Source: Hymenobacter taeanensis
Lineage (GTDB): Bacteria; Bacteroidota; Bacteroidia; Cytophagales; Hymenobacteraceae
DNA: 64,000 nt
Assembly: GCF_013137895.1 (NCBI RefSeq)
Contig: NZ_CP053538.1
Span: 3,875,001 to 3,939,000, forward strand
Direction of reading: 5' to 3'
Numbering within the stretch: the first letter of the stretch is position 1; each line of letters starts with the position of its first letter. The notes below the pieces were generated by a model. It saw only the letters and a program-made list of their open reading frames with translations, did not search any database and had not been told where the DNA came from. The translations under genes were made by a program, and so were the position numbers. This document shows positions 25,775 through 35,085 of this stretch, in pieces.

Positions 25775-25782
25775 CAAAGGTA
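25775..25782 (-). promoter_or_regulatory. -7 promoter box TACCTTTG for engB
   Basis: A perfect TAnnTTTG on the minus strand, 22 nt before the ATG at 25753. Confidence 0.6.
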
Positions 25783-25967
25783 GCCATTTACCTTGCTCAG
25801 TTATGTTACATTTTTTTTGTTCAAAACCTTGCTATTTAAGAAGCACGGCTATATTTGCGCTATTCCTATTCCAGAATCAAAGCATGATCAAATGAAAATC
25901 ATTACTCTATAAGTGATGAAACAGCTTTCATTAATAGGATGCGAGAAAGGCCGTATTATAAAATTTC

Positions 25968-25975
25968 TATCTTTG
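25968..25975 (+). promoter_or_regulatory. -7 promoter box TATCTTTG, OmpA-family gene
   Basis: A perfect TAnnTTTG about 220 nt before the ATG at 26194; if used it gives an unusually long leader for this window. Confidence 0.45.
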
Positions 25976-26193
25976 GCCGCGAATTGACCTTGGGTAAGAA
26001 TGCATACACCCAAGTATTTATAGATGGTAGCTTTTAATAATAGCTACAAAATCCATAAAAATACACGTAACAGCTTAACCCTGGCACCTATTTTCAGTAT
26101 AAGAGGCAACTCATGAAAATCGTCGTTATCCAAGACGGCAGGTAGTCAAAATACTCTCCCTTGCAACTCCTTATTTCCCTAAACCCTCCTACA

Positions 26194-28461
26194 ATGGACA
26201 ACTTAGTCAGAAGGTTATTGAAGGCCTCGTGTGCGCTTGCGCTAACGGCGGCTGTGGCCCAACCTGCCCTGGCCCAAAGCACGCGTAAACAGCTAAAAAC
26301 GGCTAATAAGTACTTTGATCAGGAGAATTACCGGGCTTCTATTCCTTTTTACGAACAAGTATTGGCCAAGGAGCCGAACAACGCTCTCGCGCTGTTTCGG
26401 GCTGGTATTGCCTACATGTCCTTCGATAAGGAAAAGGCTAGTGATTACATCTACAAAGCGCAAAAGCTGAAGCCGAAGGTTTCAAAAGATGTAGAATATT
26501 GGCTGGGCCGGGTAGATCACCTGAACTATAACTTCGACGAGGCTATTCAGCACTTCCAGGCGTACAACACTACCCTGAAGCAGAAAGACTCGCGCAAGAA
26601 GGAGCTAGCGCAGCTGATTCAGCACAGCAAAAACGCTAAAGTGCAGTTCAACAGTCCCAAGGATATCTTTGTAAAAAACCTTGGCCCCACCATTAACACG
26701 CAGTACTCAGAGCACAGCCCGGTTATCTCCAATGATGACAAACTGCTGCTGTTTACTTCGCGTGGCGAGAATGTAACTGGTGCCGGCGCCACCAACGGCA
26801 AAAGCAAGGGCAACGTTGCGGCCGATGGTGAATACTACGAAGACATCTTTGAGGCAAAGCGCATTGACGAGGATGAATGGGAAAAGCCTCGTTCACTGAG
26901 TGGTGCTTTGAACGGTAAAGGTCACGATGCTTCTATTCAGGTATTCGACAACGATACCAAAATGCTGATGTACCGTCAGGATGAAAATGGTGACATTTTC
27001 TATTCTGAGCGCTCTGGCGGCGACTGGACGGAGCCCAAGAAGTTGAATAATAATATCAACTCAAAGGCTTTTGAGTCTGATGCTTACATTACGCCAGATG
27101 GCAGGACCATCTACTTCTCTACGGGTAAGTTTTCTGAGGATGGTACGCTGGATATTTACTACTCTACTCGCCAGCCAGGCGGCGACTGGGGTCCTGCCAA
27201 GTCGGTAGGAGGAGCTATTAACACGCTCTACGATGATGATAGCCCTTATTTGAGCCGCGATGGTAAAACGTTGTACTTCTCTTCGCGTGGTCACAACACC
27301 ATGGGTGGCTACGATATCTTCAAATCAGACTGGGACTCTGTAGGCAACAAGTGGGGCCGGCCAGAGAACATGGGCTACCCCATCAACACTCCCGACGATG
27401 ATACCTATTATCGTTTAAGCCCTGATGGTAGCTATGCTTACCTGTCGTCGTACCGCATTGGTGGCTACGGTGAAAAGGATATCTACACCATCAACTACAT
27501 CAAAAATGCCATCATTCGGGGTAAGGTGTTCAGCAAGCGCGACAGCAGCACCGTCATTCCGGGTGTAGAGCTGGTGTTCAGCGGCACTCAGGCCGACAAA
27601 ACCGCCCTGAGCTACCGTGATGTAACCAAGCCTATCACCGGTGACTACCAAGTAAACGTGCTCTCGGGCCGTACGTACCAGGTAGCCGTGTCGAAGGACG
27701 GTAAAAACATTGAAACGCAGGAATTTGCCGTTCCGATTTCTACCAACGACTCAACGGTAGTAGAGAAGAACTTCTACGTTGACTACATCGATACTACCTC
27801 GATGCTAGCTTCGCAGTTCAAGAAGATCTACTTTGATACTGACAAGTACAACTTGCGGCCCGAGTCGATTCAGGAGTTGAACAACATCTCTAACATCCTG
27901 AAGGCTAACCCAGGCATCAACATCTCTATTGAAGGTCACTGCGACTCACGCAACACCGACGAGTACAACATTGTACTGGGCCAGAACCGCGCCAATGCTT
28001 CGTACAACTACCTGAAGAAGTCAGGTATACCTGAGACGCGCATGGTAACGGTTAGCTACGGTGAGCGTCGTCCGGCTGCCCCGAACGATTCGCCGGAGAA
28101 CATGCAGCTTAACCGCCGCGTAGAGTTCCGCGTGATTCTAAAGGAAGGCGAAGCTATGCCTCAGTTCAATCCAGGGACGGGTGCCGGTACCGGCACCGGT
28201 ACCACTAGTACCAGCACTACCAGCAGTTCGTCTAGCACTTCTCGTACTACCGTACCACTGGCACCTGGTAAGAGCAAAGTAAAACTGCCCGATGGCACTA
28301 AGGTAAAAACCAAGGTGGATGAGGACAGCGACAAAGTAAAAGTTAAAACTAAAGGTGCCAACGACGAGAAGAGCAAGACCGTAACCAAGGACGGTACCAT
28401 CGACTCGAAGGTGAAAGAGGCTGATGGTTCTAAGACCAAAGTGAAGACCGACAACGACTAA
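26194..28461 (+). CDS. OmpA-family protein with TPR, PD40 propeller and peptidoglycan-binding domains (PorE-like plan)
   Basis: The ATG at 26194 gives a 755-residue protein. A signal peptide ends near QPALAQ (residue 28). Tetratricopeptide repeats follow (about 30-150, KYFDQENYRASIPFYEQVLAKEPNN), then PD40/WD40-like blades (about 180-430; YITPDGRTIYFSTG, YLSRDGKTLYFSSRG, RLSPDGSYAYLSSYR), a carboxypeptidase-regulatory-like domain (about 440-525), and an OmpA C-terminal domain (about 545-655) with NISIEGHCDSRNTDEYN and LGQNRA for binding peptidoglycan. This order matches PorE of the type IX secretion system, but paralogues with the same plan exist. The last 95 residues are unusual: a Gly/Thr/Ser run, then Lys/Val/Thr repeats. 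Confidence 0.88.
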   Translation: MDNLVRRLLKASCALALTAAVAQPALAQSTRKQLKTANKYFDQENYRASIPFYEQVLAKEPNNALALFRAGIAYMSFDKEKASDYIYKAQKLKPKVSKDVEYWLGRVDHLNYNFDEAIQHFQAYNTTLKQKDSRKKELAQLIQHSKNAKVQFNSPKDIFVKNLGPTINTQYSEHSPVISNDDKLLLFTSRGENVTGAGATNGKSKGNVAADGEYYEDIFEAKRIDEDEWEKPRSLSGALNGKGHDASIQVFDNDTKMLMYRQDENGDIFYSERSGGDWTEPKKLNNNINSKAFESDAYITPDGRTIYFSTGKFSEDGTLDIYYSTRQPGGDWGPAKSVGGAINTLYDDDSPYLSRDGKTLYFSSRGHNTMGGYDIFKSDWDSVGNKWGRPENMGYPINTPDDDTYYRLSPDGSYAYLSSYRIGGYGEKDIYTINYIKNAIIRGKVFSKRDSSTVIPGVELVFSGTQADKTALSYRDVTKPITGDYQVNVLSGRTYQVAVSKDGKNIETQEFAVPISTNDSTVVEKNFYVDYIDTTSMLASQFKKIYFDTDKYNLRPESIQELNNISNILKANPGINISIEGHCDSRNTDEYNIVLGQNRANASYNYLKKSGIPETRMVTVSYGERRPAAPNDSPENMQLNRRVEFRVILKEGEAMPQFNPGTGAGTGTGTTSTSTTSSSSSTSRTTVPLAPGKSKVKLPDGTKVKTKVDEDSDKVKVKTKGANDEKSKTVTKDGTIDSKVKEADGSKTKVKTDND

Positions 28462-28481
28462 TCGTCTTGTAGTCAAGCTAG

Positions 28482-28520
28482 AAACGGGTCGGGCATTGTG
28501 CCCGACCCGTTTTTTTTCAA
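28482..28520 (+). terminator. Terminator after the OmpA-family gene
   Basis: A 13-bp stem (28482-28494 with 28500-28512) followed by a run of T. Confidence 0.9.
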
Positions 28521-28590
28521 CATAATGCCGGGGTTGGCGTTATGATGAAGCAATTTTGCCCTTGTTTTGCCGTTCTTCGCAATAAGCATT

Positions 28591-29319
28591 ATGGCCGTAG
28601 TACCCTACAAAGACGACACCTCCGGCAAGAAGTCGCAGGTGGCGAACATGTTCAACAGCATTGCTGGCAAGTACGATTTCCTGAACCACTTCTTGAGTGC
28701 AGGCACTGATATCTACTGGCGGCGTAAGGCCGTGAGTGAGCTGAAGCAACTGCGTCCGGCACGAATTCTGGATATTGCCACAGGCACAGCTGATTTTGCT
28801 ATTGAAACCCTTCGGGCCGCAGCTCCCGATGCCAAAGTCACGGGAGTTGACATCTCGGAGGGTATGTTAGACGTAGGCCGGCGTAAGCTGGAAGCGAAAG
28901 GCTTAAGCCACCGTATTAAGTTGGAGCTCGGTGATTCTGAAAGCCTGCCTTTCGCCGATAACGAGTTTGACGCTGTAACGGCTTCTTTTGGCGTGCGCAA
29001 CTTCGAGAACCTGGAGAAGGGCCTAGCCGAAATGCGGCGAGTACTACGGCCTGGTGGTAAGTTGGTGGTATTGGAGTTTTCTAAACCCACCGCGTTTCCT
29101 CTCAAACAGGCCTACAACTTCTACTTCCGGCGAATACTGCCGGTATTTGGAAAACTTATTTCAAAAGACAACTCCGCCTACACCTACCTGCCCGAATCGG
29201 TGCAGGCATTTCCGGATGGCCCCGATTTTCTGGCCATTCTGCGTAAGGTCGGCTTTACCTCTCCTGCATGGCAACCCCTCACGTTCGGCATCAGCTCTAT
29301 TTACACTGCACAAAAATAG
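28591..29319 (+). CDS. ubiE: Demethylmenaquinone methyltransferase
   Basis: The ATG at 28591 gives 242 residues. It methylates demethylmenaquinone with S-adenosylmethionine in the last step of menaquinone synthesis. UbiE/MenG signatures are present: [30 protein letters not shown], the SAM site [31 protein letters not shown], and [25 protein letters not shown]. The porT gene begins inside its 3' end, an arrangement common in Bacteroidota. Confidence 0.96.
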   Translation: MAVVPYKDDTSGKKSQVANMFNSIAGKYDFLNHFLSAGTDIYWRRKAVSELKQLRPARILDIATGTADFAIETLRAAAPDAKVTGVDISEGMLDVGRRKLEAKGLSHRIKLELGDSESLPFADNEFDAVTASFGVRNFENLEKGLAEMRRVLRPGGKLVVLEFSKPTAFPLKQAYNFYFRRILPVFGKLISKDNSAYTYLPESVQAFPDGPDFLAILRKVGFTSPAWQPLTFGISSIYTAQK

Positions 29320-30086
29320 GCCGGGTAGGCCTGTTGCTTCTGGCCGCCGCCACGCTTCCGTTTGCTGCTCAGGCCCAGAAAAAAAGCCGTAGCAGTGCAA
29401 GCCGGGGCCGGAATGGGCAGGTTAAATCCGTAACGGTAGAGAACCTGCCGGGCTACGATAGCCGCTCGCTGCACCTAGGCCTATACATTGCGCCTAATTT
29501 CTCGCGCTACAATATTGAGCAGTCGCCGGCGTACTTCAGCCAAGGGGTATCGGCCAATTCCATGATCAGCCCCGGCTTATCAGTTGGTTTTTTAGGTGAC
29601 TTGCGCATTACGGATTATCTGAGCTTAAACGTTGCGCCAGGCGTCAGTTTTATGACGCGCCGGGTAGAGTTTAAGGAGTTGGGGTACGCACCACAAGAAT
29701 CAGTTGATCCGGAGCCAGGAAAAATTACCAACCAGGAAATTGCCTCTACTCAGGTTGATTTGCCCTTGCTGCTCAAGCTTAAGTCGGAGCGGCGACGCAA
29801 CACGCGGGTATACATAGTGGGTGGGGTAAAGCCTAACTTCAACATTGGCAACCGCCGCAAAGACCCAGAGGTAAATCTGCTTCAAGCGGCCAACTCCGAT
29901 GTGGCTATTGAGTATGGAGTAGGCCTAGACTTGTTTTACCCATTTTTCAAGTTTTCACCGGAGCTGCGGTTTTCCCACGGCTTGAAAAACCTATACACTC
30001 CCGCAAATGATGTGTACAGCCGCAGCCTACAAAGCATGAAAACCAATACCGTGACCCTCTACCTGAATATCTGGTCGGGCCGCTAA
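29268..30086 (+). CDS. porT: PorT-family outer-membrane beta-barrel protein
   Basis: The 272-residue protein has a signal peptide ([16 protein letters not shown], after a long basic start) and a strand-rich barrel: [65 protein letters not shown], and a last strand [10 protein letters not shown]. PorT is a component linked to type IX secretion and gliding. The ATG at 29268 overlaps ubiE by 52 nt; a TTG at 29334 after the ubiE stop is an alternative but would cut into the signal helix. The ubiE-porT order, known from other Bacteroidota, supports the name. Confidence 0.85.
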   Translation: MATPHVRHQLYLHCTKIGRVGLLLLAAATLPFAAQAQKKSRSSASRGRNGQVKSVTVENLPGYDSRSLHLGLYIAPNFSRYNIEQSPAYFSQGVSANSMISPGLSVGFLGDLRITDYLSLNVAPGVSFMTRRVEFKELGYAPQESVDPEPGKITNQEIASTQVDLPLLLKLKSERRRNTRVYIVGGVKPNFNIGNRRKDPEVNLLQAANSDVAIEYGVGLDLFYPFFKFSPELRFSHGLKNLYTPANDVYSRSLQSMKTNTVTLYLNIWSGR

Positions 30087-30099
30087 CTGTTTGTTCTAG

Positions 30100-30849
30100 A
30101 TGACTAAAACCGCATTTATCACAGGAGCTTCGTCGGGTATAGGGTGGGCTACTGCCGTGGCACTAGGCCAGGCTGGCTTTCGATTGGTGCTTACCGGCCG
30201 CCGTCGTGACCGGCTGGAGGAGCTAGCCCGGGAGCTAGGCAACGTGCCTACCCATCTGCTCACGTTTGATGTTAGAAACCGCCAGGCAGTAGAAGAAGCG
30301 GTGCAAAGCTTGCCCGCAGAATTTCAGGATATTGATGTGCTCATCAACAATGCCGGCAATGCCCATGGCCTAGCACCCATCCAGGACGGGGATCCGCAGG
30401 ATTGGGATGATATGATGGACGGTAACGTGAAAGGGCTGCTATACGTGAGTAAGGCTGTGCTGCCCAGCATGACCCGGCGCAATGTAGGCCACATCATCAA
30501 CATAGGCTCAATTGCCGGGCATGAAACGTATGCCAACGGCAATGTGTATTGCGCATCAAAGGCGGCCGTAGCTGCTCTCACCAAGGGAATGCGCTTAGAT
30601 CTGCTGCCCCACAATATTCGGGTGGCGGAGGTGAACCCGGGGGCAGTAGAAACGGAGTTTTCTCAGGTGCGTTTCAAGGGCGACAACGCCCGGGCTGCTA
30701 CGGTATATCAAGGGTTTGAGCCGCTCAAAGCCACAGACGTAGCCGAACTGATTCAGTTTATGGTAACCCGTCCGGCCCACGTAAATATTGCCGAAGTACT
30801 GATACTACCGGCTGCGCAGGCTGCAGCTACCGTTATCAAGAAAGCCTAG
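30100..30849 (+). CDS. SDR-family NAD(P)-dependent oxidoreductase (YdfG-like)
   Basis: The 249-residue protein is a classical short-chain dehydrogenase. It has the cofactor motif TGASSGIG (residues 8-15), an RRRDR stretch suggesting NADPH, NNAGNA, and the catalytic Ser (INIGSIAG), Tyr and Lys (YCASK). The C-terminal VNPGAVETEFSQVRFKGD is like YdfG-type 3-hydroxyacid (serine/allo-threonine) dehydrogenases. It starts 13 nt after porT and probably shares its transcript. Confidence 0.92.
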   Translation: MTKTAFITGASSGIGWATAVALGQAGFRLVLTGRRRDRLEELARELGNVPTHLLTFDVRNRQAVEEAVQSLPAEFQDIDVLINNAGNAHGLAPIQDGDPQDWDDMMDGNVKGLLYVSKAVLPSMTRRNVGHIINIGSIAGHETYANGNVYCASKAAVAALTKGMRLDLLPHNIRVAEVNPGAVETEFSQVRFKGDNARAATVYQGFEPLKATDVAELIQFMVTRPAHVNIAEVLILPAAQAAATVIKKA

Positions 30850-30867
30850 CTATTTAAATAGGTCAGT

Positions 30868-30907
30868 AATGAGAAAAGTCCCGCTACCTAGCGGGGCTTT
30901 TCTCATT
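30868..30907 (+). terminator. Terminator after the SDR gene
   Basis: An 18-bp stem with one G-U pair (30868-30885 with 30890-30907). Its A/T outer arms let it serve the converging esterase gene too. Confidence 0.88.
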
Positions 30908-30922
30908 ATGGAGAAAGAGGAA

Positions 30923-31594
30923 TCACGCTGGTAATTGATCCAGGCCAGCTAGTCTGCGCAAAATGGGGCCGTTTAGTGTATGCTTCCCGGCAAAGGAAAG
31001 TATCTGAGCCTCTACACCCAGCTTGCGCAAAAAGTCTTGTTGCTGCACTACGTGTTCGGGTCTGATAAACTCATCCTCATCACCGCAAACCAAGGTTACC
31101 GACAAGTTCTGTAACAGGCGGGTGGCCACGGGAAACTCCATATCGGGCGGAAAAGCGCCAGCCCACAATATGAGATGAGCGGGCTTAAAATGTGCCCGCG
31201 ACAACCACCGGCTCACGGTAGCGGCTCCCTGCGAGAACCCCAGCACTGTTACTGGCACTAAAAGCCCGGTTTCAGCAAGCACCAGATCAGCTAACTGGTT
31301 GAGGTAGTTCACGTAGTCGTCAATCTCCGTCAGGCGGTCTTCGCGAGTCATCCAGGTGGCGCCCACCCGCCCACCCGTGCCTTGCAGGTAGAAACGGGAG
31401 AGGCCCTCAGGAGCAATAACAACTAAATCAGGGTCCGCGTCGGTGAGTTGAGTGAAGTGCCGAATGAAATACGCAGCCAGCTGCCCATAGCCATGGCACA
31501 CAAACCATATCCGCCGCGTGCTTCCCGACAGAATGCCTAACTGGTAATAGCGTGCCGTGCGGGTAACAGGCAAATGGTTTTCCTGGGCTGCCAT
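30923..31594 (-). CDS. Alpha/beta-hydrolase, phospholipase/carboxylesterase family
   Basis: The ATG at 31594 gives 223 residues with the esterase fold: WFVCHGYGQLAAYF (oxyanion region), the nucleophile elbow VLGFSQGAATVSRW, the acid in LVCGDEDEFI and the catalytic His in GKHTLN. This spacing matches the YpfH/acyl-protein thioesterase-like family. It has no signal peptide. The substrate is unknown. Confidence 0.88.
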   Translation of the reverse strand: MAAQENHLPVTRTARYYQLGILSGSTRRIWFVCHGYGQLAAYFIRHFTQLTDADPDLVVIAPEGLSRFYLQGTGGRVGATWMTREDRLTEIDDYVNYLNQLADLVLAETGLLVPVTVLGFSQGAATVSRWLSRAHFKPAHLILWAGAFPPDMEFPVATRLLQNLSVTLVCGDEDEFIRPEHVVQQQDFLRKLGVEAQILSFAGKHTLNGPILRRLAGLDQLPA

Positions 31595-31725
31595 CAGCAA
31601 TTGTTCTAAAACGAATAGCCCTTATCGGGAAAAGAGCTTCATACGTGCCAGTACTAGCGCTATGTTATGGGGTATGCGCACGAAACCACAGCCCCAGGCG
31701 GAACCAGCCAGCAACAAACCGTGTC

Positions 31726-32220
31726 CTAAGCTCGGGGCTCCGGTAGGTCGGCGGCACTAAAGCCGAAGGGGAGCAGATCGGAGAGCGACCGAAAGCGATA
31801 GATGCTACCATTGGGGCCGGGGAGCAGCAGCGGAATAGCTTGCTGCTGCCGGTGCTCATACTCAGCCATTACCTGCCGGCAGGCACCGCAAGAAGAAACG
31901 GCCACAAAATCTCCGTCGGCGGGGCGGGCTACTACGGCCATTCCTACAATGTGGCGCTCTGGTTGGGAGGCTGCTAAGCCAAAAAGCGCCGTACGCTCGG
32001 CGCAAAGGCCAGAGGGAAACGCTGCGTTTTCTTGGTTGGTACCCCGAAAAATTGTTCCATCATCCAGCAGTAAAGCAGCGCCCACATGAAAGTGGGAGTA
32101 GGGGGCGTATGCGTGGTTGGTAGCAGCACGGGCCGCTTGCCAGGTAGCAGTTTCGGCGGGAGTGAGGTCGGCTTCGGATGTTACCTCAACGGTAATGGTA
32201 AGCTGTAGGGGATGGGCCAT
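31726..32220 (-). CDS. cdd: Cytidine deaminase
   Basis: A 164-residue homotetrameric-type cytidine deaminase, which converts cytidine to uridine for pyrimidine salvage. The zinc site is intact: CAERTALF (Cys and catalytic Glu) and SSCGACRQVMAEY (two Cys). The substrate segment YSHFHVGAALLLDDGTIFRGTNQENAAFPSGL is also clear. A uridine phosphorylase further along the window would act next in the same pathway. Confidence 0.95.
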   Translation of the reverse strand: MAHPLQLTITVEVTSEADLTPAETATWQAARAATNHAYAPYSHFHVGAALLLDDGTIFRGTNQENAAFPSGLCAERTALFGLAASQPERHIVGMAVVARPADGDFVAVSSCGACRQVMAEYEHRQQQAIPLLLPGPNGSIYRFRSLSDLLPFGFSAADLPEPRA

Positions 32221-32427
32221 CTACGGGCGGGAAAGCATTCCGAGACCGAATAGCGGCCCCGGCGAGTGGAAAGGGGGCGGTGAATGTACTACAATTTCTC
32301 TAATCGTGTGCACGAAAAGCACGAGTGGAAGTGCGGGCGCAGATTGGTTAGCAGGTTTTTCCGATTATTGAGGACTAACTGCGGAGCCCTGATGGTTTCG
32401 TAGGCATCATCCCACCCACAGCTGCCC

Positions 32428-33813
32428 ATGTCATATCGTATGTTATTGCTTGGGGCCGGGCGTTCGGCCTCTTCTCTTATAAACTACCTGCTGCACTACG
32501 CGCCCCAGGAAAACTGGCAACTGACCGTAGCAGATGTGAACCCCGCCCACATAGCGCCAGTATTAGCGGCGCATGCTCAATACGCCCGTGCCGTAGCCTT
32601 TGACATTCAGAATGAGGCTCGGCTGGAGGAACTGGTACAAGAGGCAGACCTGGTAATTTCTATGTTGCCAGCGCTCTTTCATCCCTTGGTTGCTCGGGCC
32701 TGCGTGCAGTATAAGCGCCATTTGGCTACTGCCAGCTATGTGAGTGAGCCTATTCGGGAGCTAGACCTTGATGCGCAGCAGGCTGGAATAACGCTACTCA
32801 TGGAATGTGGCCTCGACCCCGGGCTCGACCATATGTCGGCTATGCAGGTTATTGACGAAGTGCGCGCCCAAGGCGGCCATATTAAAAGCTTCAAATCATA
32901 CTGTGGGGGGCTGCTGGCTCCCGACTCAGAGGGTGAGAACCCCTGGAAATACAAGTTTACCTGGAACCCGCGCAACGTGGTGCTGGCTGGGCAGGGTACT
33001 GCCAAGTTCAAGCAAAACGGGCATTTGCGCTTTATCCCGTATCAGCAGCTGTTTGTGCAGACCGAGCAGATTGCGGTGCCGGGGTACGGACTGTTTGAGG
33101 GGTATGCGAACCGTGATTCATTGAGCTACCGCGCTCCGTATGGCCTAGAAGATATTCCTACCATTCTACGGGGTACGCTACGGCAGCCGGGGTATTGCGG
33201 GGGCTGGAGCGCTCTGGTCAAACTGGGCCTTACCGATGATTCTGGACCCTTAGGCAACCCCGCCGAGATGAGCTGGAAAGAACTTATGAGCGCCTATCTG
33301 CCCACGGCACCTACCGCACAAGAGTCAGTGCCTGAGTTGGTGGCCAAGCACCTGGGCCTGGCGCAAAATTCAGCAGATATGCAGCGCCTGCACTGGCTCG
33401 GCTTATTTACTGATGAGCCCGTAGGCCTAGCTAATGCCACCCCGGCCCAGCTGCTGGAGCATCTGCTCACCCGCAAGTGGCGGCTTGAGCCCACCGACCG
33501 GGATATGATTGTGATGCAGCATCTGTTCGAGTATGAGCTTGAGGGTGAATATTATGTTCACACATCTTCGCTCGTTGTACTCGGCGACGACAGCACGCAT
33601 ACGGCTATGGCCAAAACTGTAGGTCTGCCCCTGGGCATGGCCGTGCGCCGCCTGGCGCGGGGTGAAGTTCAGCAGCGAGGAGTAGTAATTCCTACCCAGG
33701 CCAGCCTATACACTCCGATATTAGCGGAGCTGGCGGAAGACTTCAACATCCGGTTCGAAGAGGAAAAGGCAATTCAGGCTAAACGCACTGTTGTAAGCAA
33801 GGCGGGTGCATAG
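32428..33813 (+). CDS. Saccharopine dehydrogenase-family oxidoreductase
   Basis: The 461-residue protein begins with a Rossmann fold (MLLLGAGRSASSLINYLL; VADVNPAH), then LATASYVSEPIRELDLDAQQAGITLLMECGLDPGLDHM, a strong signature of the Lys9/saccharopine dehydrogenase family, and SYCGGLLAPDSEGENPWKYKFTWNPRNV in the substrate domain. Family members form or cleave saccharopine or related opine bonds in lysine metabolism. The lysine pathway is not otherwise present here, so the true substrate is uncertain. The gene stands alone. Confidence 0.88.
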   Translation: MSYRMLLLGAGRSASSLINYLLHYAPQENWQLTVADVNPAHIAPVLAAHAQYARAVAFDIQNEARLEELVQEADLVISMLPALFHPLVARACVQYKRHLATASYVSEPIRELDLDAQQAGITLLMECGLDPGLDHMSAMQVIDEVRAQGGHIKSFKSYCGGLLAPDSEGENPWKYKFTWNPRNVVLAGQGTAKFKQNGHLRFIPYQQLFVQTEQIAVPGYGLFEGYANRDSLSYRAPYGLEDIPTILRGTLRQPGYCGGWSALVKLGLTDDSGPLGNPAEMSWKELMSAYLPTAPTAQESVPELVAKHLGLAQNSADMQRLHWLGLFTDEPVGLANATPAQLLEHLLTRKWRLEPTDRDMIVMQHLFEYELEGEYYVHTSSLVVLGDDSTHTAMAKTVGLPLGMAVRRLARGEVQQRGVVIPTQASLYTPILAELAEDFNIRFEEEKAIQAKRTVVSKAGA

Positions 33814-34340
33814 GATGCCCTGAAAAGAGAAGTGGCTCACTACCAAGCTAGCAGCAGACACCTATACCGCAACAATAACTAGGGGGTACTACCTATCTGC
33901 TTATCTTAAATGCTGTGCACTGGGGTGGCATAATGATCTGGCAGGTATATCAACCAAAATTCTTTTTGAGAATAAAATCCTGTGTTTTCTCATTTTGAGG
34001 AAGCAACTACACAAGAAAGGTGTACTTTTATATGTAGTTACCTTAGTTTGATATACGTTAGCTCAACCGACTTACTTTTTCTTTCTTCGCTGGAAATTTA
34101 AATCCGTTCTAAACACCTATTGCACTAGAGCCACACCCCTCAAAGGTGTGGCTCTTACTTTGTATAATGTATTGAGTTCTAGAAAGTGCAGCAGGGCGAG
34201 CTTATAGCAAGTAAACACGCCCTTACGACCGGCTTACCCCTTCCTGCCCACCGGACTTGTGCAGATGAGTAGGGTTGTGAATAGCGACCTATCCCTCTAA
34301 GTCTCACTAGTGCCACTGGAGCACAAGCCGAGCGAGATGT
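33814..34340. other. 527-bp region without a protein gene
   Basis: No convincing frame. Locally AT-rich. It holds a TTTG...TACTTTTT promoter-like pair near 34047-34078 and an intrinsic-terminator-like hairpin at 34127-34155, which together could define a short RNA of about 70-80 nt. No known RNA family was recognised. Confidence 0.4.
34127..34155 (+). terminator. Isolated hairpin in the gene-free region
   Basis: An 11-bp perfect stem (AGAGCCACACC 34127-34137 with 34145-34155) and a 7-nt loop, followed by TACTTTG. It lies over 300 bp from the preceding gene, so it is either a distant terminator or the 3' end of a small RNA. Confidence 0.55.
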
Positions 34341-35063
34341 CTAGAGCGCTAAGTAAAAAGGAGCCAGGAGCTGCTTAAAAGCCTCTGAATATGTTTCTGA
34401 AGCGGCTTCATGTAAACTGAGCTCCTGAGTATTTGTAGCAGATGCCTGCTTAGCAAAGGCAGTAATATAGCGCAAAGGCTTACTGTCGGGTCTATGGCGA
34501 ATTACCAGCCGGGAGCTTAGGTAGAGGCCAGCCCGCGAAGCATCCCGCTCAAAATGCTGCATTTCAGGAGGTGGAAGCAGCACCGTGAGGTGGCCTAGCG
34601 GATCAAGGAACTGAGCTGCAAACTCGGCCAGCTCCTGAAAAGTAAGGGAATCGGGGGCGGTATGGCGGGCCGTGGTGCGCTGCGCATCAGGCGAGCGGAG
34701 CGAGTGCCGGAAGAAAGGCGGGTTGCAGATGATATGGTCAAAAACCTGGGGCTGAGTGGCCGCAAACTGGCCTAGCGAAGCTGCATGCACCGTAAGCCGG
34801 TTGCTCCAGGGGCTGGCACGAAAGTTTGCTGCCGCTTGGGTAGCAGCTGCTGCATCAAGTTCTACGGCCTCAATGTGAGCCGTAGGGTTGCGCTGCGCTG
34901 CCATAAGTGCCAGTAGGCCAGTGCCCGTGCCAATATCCAGAATCCGTTGCGCCGCGACCAGGTCAGCCACTGCGCCAAGTACGCAGGCATCGGTGCTCAC
35001 CTTCATGGCGCACGCGCCTTGCTCTACCTTGAATTGCTTGAACTGGAAATAGGAGTTTGCCAC
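34341..35063 (-). CDS. trmN: tRNA1(Val) (adenine-37-N6)-methyltransferase family protein
   Basis: From a GTG at 35063, the 240-residue product has the SAM-binding site RILDIGTGTGLLALMAAQR (residues 40-58), VELDAAAA, and the N6-adenine motif IICNPPFF (NPPF). The start FQFKQFKVEQGACAMKVSTDACVLGA is characteristic of TrmN6 (YfiC), which modifies A37 of a valine tRNA. No ATG is available near this start. It is 22 nt downstream of rnhA on the same strand, so they probably form an operon. Confidence 0.9.
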   Translation of the reverse strand: MANSYFQFKQFKVEQGACAMKVSTDACVLGAVADLVAAQRILDIGTGTGLLALMAAQRNPTAHIEAVELDAAAATQAAANFRASPWSNRLTVHAASLGQFAATQPQVFDHIICNPPFFRHSLRSPDAQRTTARHTAPDSLTFQELAEFAAQFLDPLGHLTVLLPPPEMQHFERDASRAGLYLSSRLVIRHRPDSKPLRYITAFAKQASATNTQELSLHEAASETYSEAFKQLLAPFYLAL

Positions 35064-35085
35064 GCCAAATCAGCTATGCAGTGGC

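Larger units (their letters stand above)
25754..26193. other. AT-rich 440-bp intergenic region with divergent promoters and a long leader
   Basis: Besides the engB promoter it holds a TATCTTTG box at 25968-25975 (+) that would start the OmpA-family mRNA about 210 nt before its ATG. The leader contains a small hairpin around 26027-26048 (GTAGC...GCTAC). A 23-codon frame at 25916-25987 has nothing to support it as a gene. Confidence 0.5.

Noticed and set aside
25916..25987. 23-codon frame upstream of the OmpA-family gene
   Set aside because: Too short, and the perfect -7 promoter box lies inside it; there is no evidence of translation.
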